A stretch of 11,913 nt of DNA from Actinomycetes bacterium. Its GTDB lineage: Bacteria > Actinomycetota > Acidimicrobiia > Acidimicrobiales > RAAP-2. The notes under the pieces are model-generated. The model worked only from the letters and a program-made list of their open reading frames with translations, made no database searches and had not been told where the DNA came from. The position numbers and the translations under genes are program-made. The stretch lies in NCBI GenBank assembly GCA_021801615.1, contig JAJYXS010000090.1, positions 1-11,913 on the forward strand. Direction: 5' to 3'. Shown here piece after piece: positions 6,842-11,913 of the stretch; position 1 is the stretch's first letter; every line of letters begins with the position of its first letter.

Positions 6842-7773
6842 GCCCGGTGGACCCCGACCTGCCGGCGGAGGGCTCCCCCGCCTCTTCCCCCGCCTCCCCC
6901 GCCTCTGCTCGGACGTCCCGGCCCGGGCCCGACGGTGCGACGCGCCGGCCGCTCGTGAGCGGCAACTGGAAGATGCACCACGACCACATCGAGGCGCTCC
7001 ACACGGTCCGTGACCTCGGGCTCCGCCTCAGGGCCGAGGACGTCGCGAAGGTGGACGTGTCGGTGCACCCGCCGTTCACCGACATCCGCACCGTGCAGAC
7101 CCTCGTCGAGGGTGAGTCGATCCCGGTCTCCTTGGGCGCCCAACACTGCAACGACCACGACCGCGGGGCGTACACCGGCGAGGTCAGCCCCCAGATGCTC
7201 GCCCGCCTGGGCGTCCGCTACGTGATCGTCGGGCATTCCGAGCGGCGCCGGCATTTCGCCATGACCGACGAGGCGGTCGCCGCGACGCTGCGAGCGGTCC
7301 TGCGCCACGAGATGACGCCCATCCTCTGCGTGGGGGAATCGGAGTCCGAGCGCGCTGGGGGACGAACCGAGGCGCGGCTCTCGGCACAGCTCGATTCGGC
7401 GCTCCGCGGGCTGGAGGGCGCGCAGGTGGCCCGCGTCGTCGTCGCGTACGAGCCCCTCTGGGCGATCGGCACCGGCAACGCGGCGACGGCCGTCGACGCA
7501 GAGGACGCCTGCCTGTTCGTCCGACAGACCGTGGCGGGGCTCGCGGGGAGCGATGCCGCGGCCTCCCTGCGTGTGCAGTACGGCGGCTCGGTCAACCCGC
7601 AGAACGCGGCGGACCTCATGGCAGAGCCAGACGTCGACGGGCTGCTCGTGGGCGGCGCGAGCCTCAACGCGGCGGAGTTCCTCGAGATCGTCCGGGCCAG
7701 CCGCCCGGTGACGTCAGCCCGCCGGCACCGACCCGGTGGGCAACCGGTGCGGACCCCTGCTGCAGACCCCTGA
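6838..7773 (+). CDS. tpiA: Triosephosphate isomerase with N- and C-terminal extensions
   Basis: TpiA interconverts dihydroxyacetone phosphate and glyceraldehyde-3-phosphate in the cytoplasm. Catalytic residues are all present: Lys45 in SGNWKM, His133 in IVGHSERR and Glu205 in AYEPLWAIGTG. GAYTGEVSP and the phosphate-binding QYGGSVNP and VGGASL loops are also intact. At 311 residues it is about 50 longer than typical 250-260 residue enzymes. About 35 extra residues precede the first strand (SPASSPASPASA, Pro/Ser/Ala-rich), and about 20 basic/Pro-rich residues follow the normal end. The start is the GTG at 6838 overlapping the pgk stop. The next in-frame GTG, 6955, begins only four residues before NWKM and would trim the first strand, so the longer protein is preferred. 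It is the last enzyme gene of the glycolytic set. The stop codon lies inside the first unit of the following 26-bp array. Confidence 0.96.
   Translation: MSPVDPDLPAEGSPASSPASPASARTSRPGPDGATRRPLVSGNWKMHHDHIEALHTVRDLGLRLRAEDVAKVDVSVHPPFTDIRTVQTLVEGESIPVSLGAQHCNDHDRGAYTGEVSPQMLARLGVRYVIVGHSERRRHFAMTDEAVAATLRAVLRHEMTPILCVGESESERAGGRTEARLSAQLDSALRGLEGAQVARVVVAYEPLWAIGTGNAATAVDAEDACLFVRQTVAGLAGSDAAASLRVQYGGSVNPQNAADLMAEPDVDGLLVGGASLNAAEFLEIVRASRPVTSARRHRPGGQPVRTPAADP
6874..6905 (+). repeat. Pyrimidine-rich repeat in the tpiA N-terminal extension
   Basis: TCCCCCGCCTC occurs at 6874-6884, 6886-6896 and 6895-6905, encoding a Ser-Pro-Ala-Ser-rich tract. It is imperfectly periodic (12 then 9 bases, both multiples of three) and is part of the non-catalytic N-terminal extension. 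Confidence 0.65.
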
Positions 7774-7917
7774 CCCCAGGTGCCGAGCCCGGGGACCGAC
7801 TGCAGCAGCCGAGCTTGGGGACCGACCCCAGGAGCCGAGCGCCTGGACCGACCCCAGGAGCCGAGCGCCTGGACCGACCCCAGGAACCGAGCGCCGGGAC
7901 CGACCCCAGGTGCCGAC
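7768..7917 (+). repeat. 26-bp tandem repeat array, about six units, between tpiA and secG
   Basis: Units begin at 7768 (degenerate, spanning the tpiA stop), 7794, 7820, 7846, 7872 and 7898 (last one partial). The units at 7820 and 7846 are identical. The consensus begins GACCGACCCCAGGAGCCGAG. Each good copy can fold as CAGGAGC-CGA-GCGCCTG, seven pairs with one A-G mismatch (for example 7829-7845). The copies are contiguous without spacers, so this is not a CRISPR array. Because 26 is not a multiple of three, all frames are crossed, and the short open frames here look accidental. Confidence 0.92.
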
Positions 7918-8036
7918 GATGCCCGCTGCGGGGGGCGGCCTGCTAGCTTCTTGGGGTCGAGCGGGCTGCGTCGCCCGACCGAACGTGACCGCATGCAGAG
8001 ACCGCACGTCGTGAACGTCGTGGAGGAGCTGATCGG
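7918..8036 (+). other. Non-coding stretch before secG
   Basis: Together with the array this makes a 263-base region without a gene. It contains an inverted repeat GCCCGCT (7921-7927) / AGCGGGC (7960-7966) with a long loop and no U-tract, so it is not a convincing terminator. A TGCTAGCTT at 7941-7949 loosely resembles an extended -10 but has no credible -35. I see no tRNA or riboswitch fold. Confidence 0.4.
8022..8028 (+). promoter_or_regulatory. Strong ribosome binding site for secG
   Basis: GGAGGAG ends eight bases before the GTG at 8037. This is the strongest Shine-Dalgarno sequence in the window and fixes the secG start. Confidence 0.7.
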
Positions 8037-8267
8037 GTGCTGACCTGGCTCTACATCATCGTCGAGGTGCTGTCGGCGGTCGGGCTCGTCTTCCTCATCC
8101 TCATGCACAGCGGCAAGGGCGGGGGCCTGTCGGACATGTTCGGCGGCAGTGTCGGCGCGGTGGCGTCCGGGTCGACCGTGGTCGAGCGGAACCTCGACCG
8201 GATCACGGTGACGGTGGCGGTCATCTTCGCCCTGACGACGCTCACGCTGGACCTCCGGCTGCAGTGA
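8037..8267 (+). CDS. secG: SecG, protein translocase subunit
   Basis: SecG is a small membrane subunit of the SecYEG channel that assists SecA-driven export. The 76-residue product has two hydrophobic segments (about residues 4-24 and 52-72). They are joined by the conserved HSGKGGGLSDMFGGS loop, which is the family signature. The length is normal. The location after tpiA is a widely conserved actinobacterial arrangement. Unlike the glycolytic genes it has its own strong ribosome binding site and lies 263 bases after tpiA, so it may have its own promoter. Its stop overlaps the GTG of the next gene. Confidence 0.95.
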   Translation: MLTWLYIIVEVLSAVGLVFLILMHSGKGGGLSDMFGGSVGAVASGSTVVERNLDRITVTVAVIFALTTLTLDLRLQ

Positions 8268-10273
8268 CCCACCCGGGCAAGGGCCCGGGCTTCGCACGCC
8301 GGGCGGCGTGCGCCGCCGTGGTGGTCGGCCTCCTCGCAGCGGGCGGCGCGATCGGTGCCGCGGTCACGACCGGGCCGAGACGCCCGGCCGCTTCCGCATC
8401 GACCACCACCACGACCAGTCCGTGGGTCCCGGGGGTCGGAGGGACCGTCACGGTCGGGATCGACCAGGCGCCCACCGGCTGCAACCCCAACACCGCGTCC
8501 GGCGACACCTGGGCGGACCGGCTCCTCCTCCAGCCGGTCCTGCCGAGCGCCTTCAGCATCAACAGCGACGGCCAGACGACCTACGACCCTGCGCTGATCA
8601 CGCAGGCGGAGCTGCAGAGCACCAACCCGCAGACCGTGGTCTACACGATCAACCCGCGCGCGGTGTGGTCCGACGGAAAGCCCGTCACTGCGGCGGACTT
8701 CCTCTACACGTGGCGCCAGGAGCGCGGGACCGCCGGACCGGTGGGCGCGTTGCCGGCGACAGGCTCGGGCGCCACAAGCTCGGGCGCGGGCGGCTCGGTT
8801 TCGGGCGGCACAGGCACGGGCTCGGGCGGCTCAGGCGGCTCGGTCGCCACACCTCCGATCGCCGTCGCCCCGACACCCGCCGGCTCCACTGGGGTCGTCC
8901 AGACGACAACGCTGCCGGGGGCGACAGGCACCACAGGACCCCAGTTCGGCTACCGGCAGATCTCGTCGATGACCCCGAGCGCCAAGGGCCGCACGGTCAC
9001 CGTCGTCTTCAAGACTCACTACGCCGACTGGCAGTCCCTCTTCGACTACCTCCTCCCCGCCCACGTCCTCGAGAAGACGGGGTGGAACCCGCCCTGCACC
9101 ACGCTCGACCCGTCCATCGACCTGTCGGCGGGGCCGTACGTGCTGCGCAAGGTCGTCCCCGGCAAGGAGGTCGTCCTCGTACGCAACCCCAGATGGTGGG
9201 AGCCGACGCAGCCGCTCGCGAAGATCGTCGTGATGATCGCGTCGGGGCCGTCCGAGCTCTCGCAGTGGCTCAGCACCGGCAAAGTGGACGTCGCGCTCCC
9301 GATCGGCTACGACCAGCAGTACCTCCAGACGGTCACCTCGCAGCCGGGCCTCGCGAGCCAGAGCCAGCTCTCGACCACACTGCTCCAGCTCGAGTTCTCC
9401 ACCACGGCGCCGTACGCCGCGTCCCTCGACATCCGCCTCGCCGTCGCGCATGCGATCGACCGCCAATCGCTCGTCAACACCCTGGTCGGCTGGGCGGACT
9501 CCACGATCGTTCCCGCCGCCAGCCACCTGTACGCCCAGAGCCAGCAGGGCTACCCGAGCCACAAGCCGCCTCCCCTCCAAGTGAGCGGCCAGCCCGGCTA
9601 CACCCCGACGGGCGCCAAGTCCTCGCCGACAGCGACAGCGTTCCCGTCGCGCGCCGACCTCGCCGAGACCGCGCGGCTGCTCACGGCCGCCGGGGCGACC
9701 CGTCTGGGGAACGGTCCCTGGACGTTCCTCACAGGCACGGCTCTCGACCTGCGGATGGCGGTCGACACCGCGGACCCCTGGGCGGACCAGGCGGCCGCGG
9801 CCCTCAGCCGCCAGCTCGGCGCGGCGGGCATCGGTGTGACGCTCATCGACGAGCCCAGCGCCGAGGCCGCGGGGCTCCAGCTCGCCCAGGACATGGCCAG
9901 CATGGCGCTCCTGCCCATGCACTCGAGCGCCTACCCGAGCCAGGCGATCGCGTGGTACACGCCGCTGCTCGGCCCTCCGGGCACCGGAGGCTCGCAGGAC
10001 TGGTCGAACTTCGACGACACAGCGGTGAACGGCCTCCTCGAGAAAGCCTCGCAGCAGCTGAACCCCGTCGACGCCGCACCGCTGTACGCGCAGGTGGACG
10101 CCGCGCTCTGGCAACAGATGGTCGCGCTGCCGCTCTTTGCGCAGCCGAGCATCCTTGCGTGGTCTGGCCTGGTGGCGGGTGTCTCTGCCAACCCCAACGG
10201 ACCCTCGTTGCTGTCGAGCGTGCAGAGCTGGGCCCTGCGCGTGCCGCCCAACAGCCCGAAGGCGCAGTCCTGA
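8264..10273 (+). CDS. ABC transporter substrate-binding protein, family 5 (peptide/nickel type), with long Gly/Ser/Thr insertion
   Basis: This is a secreted or membrane-anchored receptor of the OppA/DppA superfamily, 669 residues long. It starts at a GTG overlapping the secG stop (GTGA). The N-terminus (FARRAA, then an Ala/Gly/Val core about residues 15-34) is a signal peptide or anchor without a lipobox. A Thr-rich spacer follows. Family features are WSDGKPVTAADFLYTW, a GPYVLRKVVPGKEVVLVRNPRWW segment and DIRLAVAHAIDRQSLV. Two mature cysteines (73 and 278) could pair. Residues of about 158-227 are low complexity (Gly/Ser/Thr, then Pro/Thr-rich) and sit between the WRQERG segment and the FGYRQISSM segment, where relatives have a short loop. 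No permease or ATPase genes accompany it, so it is an orphan receptor, or its transporter is elsewhere. The ligand is unknown, and a peptide is only the commonest case for the family. Confidence 0.9.
   Translation: MTHPGKGPGFARRAACAAVVVGLLAAGGAIGAAVTTGPRRPAASASTTTTTSPWVPGVGGTVTVGIDQAPTGCNPNTASGDTWADRLLLQPVLPSAFSINSDGQTTYDPALITQAELQSTNPQTVVYTINPRAVWSDGKPVTAADFLYTWRQERGTAGPVGALPATGSGATSSGAGGSVSGGTGTGSGGSGGSVATPPIAVAPTPAGSTGVVQTTTLPGATGTTGPQFGYRQISSMTPSAKGRTVTVVFKTHYADWQSLFDYLLPAHVLEKTGWNPPCTTLDPSIDLSAGPYVLRKVVPGKEVVLVRNPRWWEPTQPLAKIVVMIASGPSELSQWLSTGKVDVALPIGYDQQYLQTVTSQPGLASQSQLSTTLLQLEFSTTAPYAASLDIRLAVAHAIDRQSLVNTLVGWADSTIVPAASHLYAQSQQGYPSHKPPPLQVSGQPGYTPTGAKSSPTATAFPSRADLAETARLLTAAGATRLGNGPWTFLTGTALDLRMAVDTADPWADQAAAALSRQLGAAGIGVTLIDEPSAEAAGLQLAQDMASMALLPMHSSAYPSQAIAWYTPLLGPPGTGGSQDWSNFDDTAVNGLLEKASQQLNPVDAAPLYAQVDAALWQQMVALPLFAQPSILAWSGLVAGVSANPNGPSLLSSVQSWALRVPPNSPKAQS
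8758..8853 (+). repeat. Degenerate GGCTCGGGCG repeats in the family 5 binding protein
   Basis: Variants of GGCTCGGGCG / GGCGGCTC recur irregularly and encode a Gly/Ser/Thr linker. There is no single clean period, so this is called low-complexity DNA and not a precise tandem array. Confidence 0.6.
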
Positions 10274-10309
10274 GCCCGACAGGCTGGGAGAGCCGCACTG
10301 AGGGGCGCG

Positions 10310-11913
10310 CTAGGATCGGGCGTTCACGTCGGAGTGGCGGAATAGGCAGACGCGCCAGCTTGAGGGGCTGGTGACCGCAAGGTCGTGGGGGTTCAAGTCC
10401 CCCCTCCGACACTGACTTTCGCCCACGGCCTCGGTGCCTGGCGCTTCGATGGTGCTGGCCGTTGGCCCACCTGTTGGCTGTGGACCTCGTGTGAGCGGTT
10501 GCCCGCTCGGCCCGAGGCGCGACTCGACGGTCACCACCCGGCGGGCCGGGTCGTAGGTGAGCTGGAGCCCGAGCTTGCGGTAGACCTCGGCCTTGTCCTC
10601 CGGCGCGGCGGTGGCGAGCACGCCCAGGAGGTCGCCGAGGCCGCTCACCAGGGCGCCCAGCTGGTCGCGAGTCATGCGCTGGCTCCGCTGACCGGTCGAC
10701 CGTTCCAGCTCGACCTCTGCGGCAAATCGCTCGGCTTGGACCTCGCCGATCCAGGCGCTCACGACCGCCGGGTCGGTGCCGGCCTCGAGGGCGGCTCGGT
10801 AGCGGGCGAGGCGGGCGTCGCACTCGGTCAACCGCCGACGAGCAGCCTGCGTCTTCGCCTGGTCGGCGTCGTCAGTCGATGAGGCCGCGGCCTCCAGCGC
10901 GTCGAGGGTGGTGTCGAGCTGGCCGGGGTCGAAGACTTGCGCGAGCCAGCCGTCGAGGGGTCCGAGGATCTGGTCCTCGCGCACGTAGACGTTCCTCGGA
11001 TGGTCGAGCTCGTTGGCGATGGCGTACTCGCTCGGATAGCGGCAGCGGTAGTGGGCTCGTCCGTGGTTGGCGCTTCCCTGCATCTTGCGCTGGCAGAGAG
11101 CGCAGACGACGAGGCCGTGCAGCGCGAACGGCTGGGAGGCGGGACGCGGCTTGCGCACCACCGGGCGCCGCCGGCCCGCACCGGCGAGAGTGCGGACAGC
11201 TCGGAACTGCTCGTCGGACACGAGTGGCTCGTGGGTGAGCGTCTCGGAGACGATCCAGGCGTCCTCGTCGTTCCAGCGCATCTTGCTGACGTGGCCGAGC
11301 GCGATGTCCTCGACGTCGAGGAGCACCTCGTCGCGGCGCTGGCGGTTCCACACCTGGTGCCCGGTGTAGCGCGGGTTGGCGAGGATTGCCCGCACCGCCA
11401 TCTTCGACCAGGCGAGGCCCTGCCGATGCGAGTTGCGGGCCCGGTCGTGGGCGGAGGGGCAGGCGATGCCGTCGCGGGTCAGCCCTTCGGCGATGGCGTA
11501 CAAGCCACGACCTGCCACGTACTCGTCGAAGATGCGGCGCACCACTGGAGCCGCGTCCGGGTCCGGCTCCAGGCGGTGGAGGCGCTGGCCCACGGCCGCC
11601 TTGCCCGGGTTGGGGTGCGGTCCCACGTCGGCGAGCCGGTAGCCGTAGGGTGGGCGGCCACCGAGGAAGCGCCCCTCGGTGCGGGCCTGGGCGGCCATGG
11701 CAGCGCGAACGCGGATCTTGATCCGGTTGCGCTCACCCTTGGACATCCCGCCGTAGAGCGACATCACGAGGTCGTGCGCGTCCGAGCCCGGGTCGATGGC
11801 GCCTCCCACCTCGGGCACCCACAGCTCCACGCCGTAGTGGGCGAAGACGGGGAAGGTGAGGCCGAACTGGTTGCCGTAGAAGGCGCGGGCGGGCTCGCCG
11901 ATGACGACCGCCT
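10310..11913 (-). CDS. Large serine recombinase (integrase/resolvase family), 5' end beyond the window
   Basis: Large serine recombinases catalyse site-specific integration and excision of phages and integrative elements. The frame enters at 11911 and gives 533 visible residues. The N-terminal part with the nucleophilic serine lies outside. Visible in order are the end of the resolvase domain (IGEPARAFYGNQF, VFAHYGVELWVPE, then a long MSKGERNRIKIRVRAAM helix), GRPPYGYRL opening the recombinase domain, and a zinc-ribbon. The ribbon has Cys codons at 11102-11104, 11093-11095 and 11042-11044 and a likely fourth ligand His at 11000-11002. A charged, probably coiled-coil region with many Arg/Glu/Ala follows. 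An internal GTG at 11830 is not the start, because conserved sequence continues upstream of it. The last 33 codons run through the antisense of tRNA-Leu to a TAG at 10310-10312. This position marks the end of an inserted element extending to the right. Whether the element is still mobile cannot be judged. Confidence 0.93.
   Translation of the reverse strand, partial: AVVIGEPARAFYGNQFGLTFPVFAHYGVELWVPEVGGAIDPGSDAHDLVMSLYGGMSKGERNRIKIRVRAAMAAQARTEGRFLGGRPPYGYRLADVGPHPNPGKAAVGQRLHRLEPDPDAAPVVRRIFDEYVAGRGLYAIAEGLTRDGIACPSAHDRARNSHRQGLAWSKMAVRAILANPRYTGHQVWNRQRRDEVLLDVEDIALGHVSKMRWNDEDAWIVSETLTHEPLVSDEQFRAVRTLAGAGRRRPVVRKPRPASQPFALHGLVVCALCQRKMQGSANHGRAHYRCRYPSEYAIANELDHPRNVYVREDQILGPLDGWLAQVFDPGQLDTTLDALEAAASSTDDADQAKTQAARRRLTECDARLARYRAALEAGTDPAVVSAWIGEVQAERFAAEVELERSTGQRSQRMTRDQLGALVSGLGDLLGVLATAAPEDKAEVYRKLGLQLTYDPARRVVTVESRLGPSGQPLTRGPQPTGGPTASTIEAPGTEAVGESQCRRGDLNPHDLAVTSPSSWRVCLFRHSDVNARS
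10311..10316 (+). promoter_or_regulatory. Candidate -10 element of the tRNA-Leu promoter
   Basis: TAGGAT fits the actinobacterial TANNNT -10 consensus and lies 11 bases before the tRNA 5' end, leaving a very short leader. No clear -35 is visible at 16-19 bases upstream. The recombinase stop codon on the other strand (10310-10312) overlaps it. Confidence 0.5.
10328..10411 (+). tRNA. tRNA-Leu, anticodon GAG
   Basis: The 84-base cloverleaf is complete. The acceptor arm is GTCGGAG with CTCCGAC, plus discriminator A at 10411. The D-arm region contains GGCGGAATAGGCAGACGC. The anticodon stem is CCAGC/GCTGG (10355-10359, 10367-10371) around the loop TTGAGGG, with GAG at 10362-10364, decoding CUC. 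The class II long variable arm GACC-GCAA-GGTC is typical of leucine tRNAs. The T-arm is GGGGG-TTCAAGT-CCCCC. CCA is not encoded. A one-base shift of the anticodon stem would read TGA (Ser) but pairs worse. The - strand recombinase frame runs through the whole gene. Confidence 0.96.
10386..10411. other. Candidate attachment-site core at the tRNA-Leu 3' end
   Basis: The T-arm and 3' acceptor strand of tRNA-Leu lie inside the recombinase gene's 3' end and face the presumed element. Integrative elements often recombine at such tRNA 3' ends and restore the tRNA. The far junction is not in the window, so the core length and position are inferred. Confidence 0.4.

Noticed and set aside
7357..7372. 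GGGGGACGAACCG in tpiA matching the repeat before the sugar-binding protein
   Set aside because: In tpiA it encodes an AGGRTEAR segment equivalent to the normal AGKTEE region of the family, so the match is probably coincidence.
7768..7917. CRISPR array
   Set aside because: Units are directly contiguous with no unique spacers, and there are no cas genes nearby.
7921..7966. Rho-independent terminator from the GCCCGCT/AGCGGGC inverted repeat
   Set aside because: The loop is over 30 bases and there is no T-tract.
7736..8043. Several short frames across the 26-bp array, on both strands
   Set aside because: A 26-bp repeat without stops opens all frames. The products are only repeat translations and are not conserved families I know.
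10360..10366. Reading the tRNA as serine (TGA anticodon)
   Set aside because: This requires shifting the anticodon stem to a poorer pairing. CCAGC/GCTGG is perfect, and the D-arm and variable arm fit leucine.
8308..10374. + strand frame (688 codons) overlapping the family 5 binding protein
   Set aside because: It is an Arg/Pro-rich shadow in another frame that even runs into the tRNA. The binding-protein frame has clear motifs.

Overview
The window is very GC-rich (roughly 70%), densely packed on the + strand, and looks like an actinobacterial chromosome. The gap-pgk-tpiA-secG run behind a YvcK-family gene is the classic actinobacterial glycolytic cluster. The protein style (GTG starts, GTGA stop/start overlaps, an Acidimicrobiia-like family 5 binding protein) suggests, as inference only, the class Acidimicrobiia. 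I see no marker that settles the genus.

Layout. Positions 2-3432 carry a three-gene carbohydrate-type ABC importer: two MalF/MalG-like permeases and a UgpB-like binding protein, with no ATPase in view. Positions 3458-4489 carry a YvcK-like gene. A 58-base gap holding a perfect GAACGT-N6-ACGTTC inverted repeat precedes gap, pgk and tpiA (4548-7773). These three genes encode three consecutive enzymes of lower glycolysis and are joined by GTGA overlaps. A 263-base spacer built largely of a 26-bp tandem repeat separates tpiA from secG (8037-8267). secG overlaps a family 5 (peptide/nickel-type) secreted solute-binding protein (8264-10273). A tRNA-Leu with anticodon GAG follows (10328-10411). Last comes a large serine recombinase on the - strand, cut by the right edge. 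Its reading frame runs exactly through the antisense of the tRNA and stops in the tRNA's promoter. This looks like one end of an integrated element that continues past the window.

How the genes fit together. The importer probably feeds sugar or a sugar-phosphate-like substrate into the cell. YvcK-family proteins sense or coordinate UDP-GlcNAc and cell-wall carbon flow, and Gap, Pgk and Tpi run the triose section of glycolysis. SecG serves the translocon that exports both binding proteins. The usual actinobacterial neighbours rapZ (before yvcK) and whiA (between yvcK and gap) are absent here.

Most unusual theme. At least seven loci in the first 9 kb carry short tandem or low-complexity repeats. 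They sit in the N-terminus of a permease, just upstream of the binding-protein start, inside loops of YvcK, Pgk and the family 5 binding protein, in the TpiA N-terminus, and between tpiA and secG. The four clear periodic arrays in open reading frames have periods divisible by three (18, 39, 27 and 15 bp). The intergenic array has period 26. I found no CRISPR array, IS element, riboswitch, rRNA or convincing defence system.
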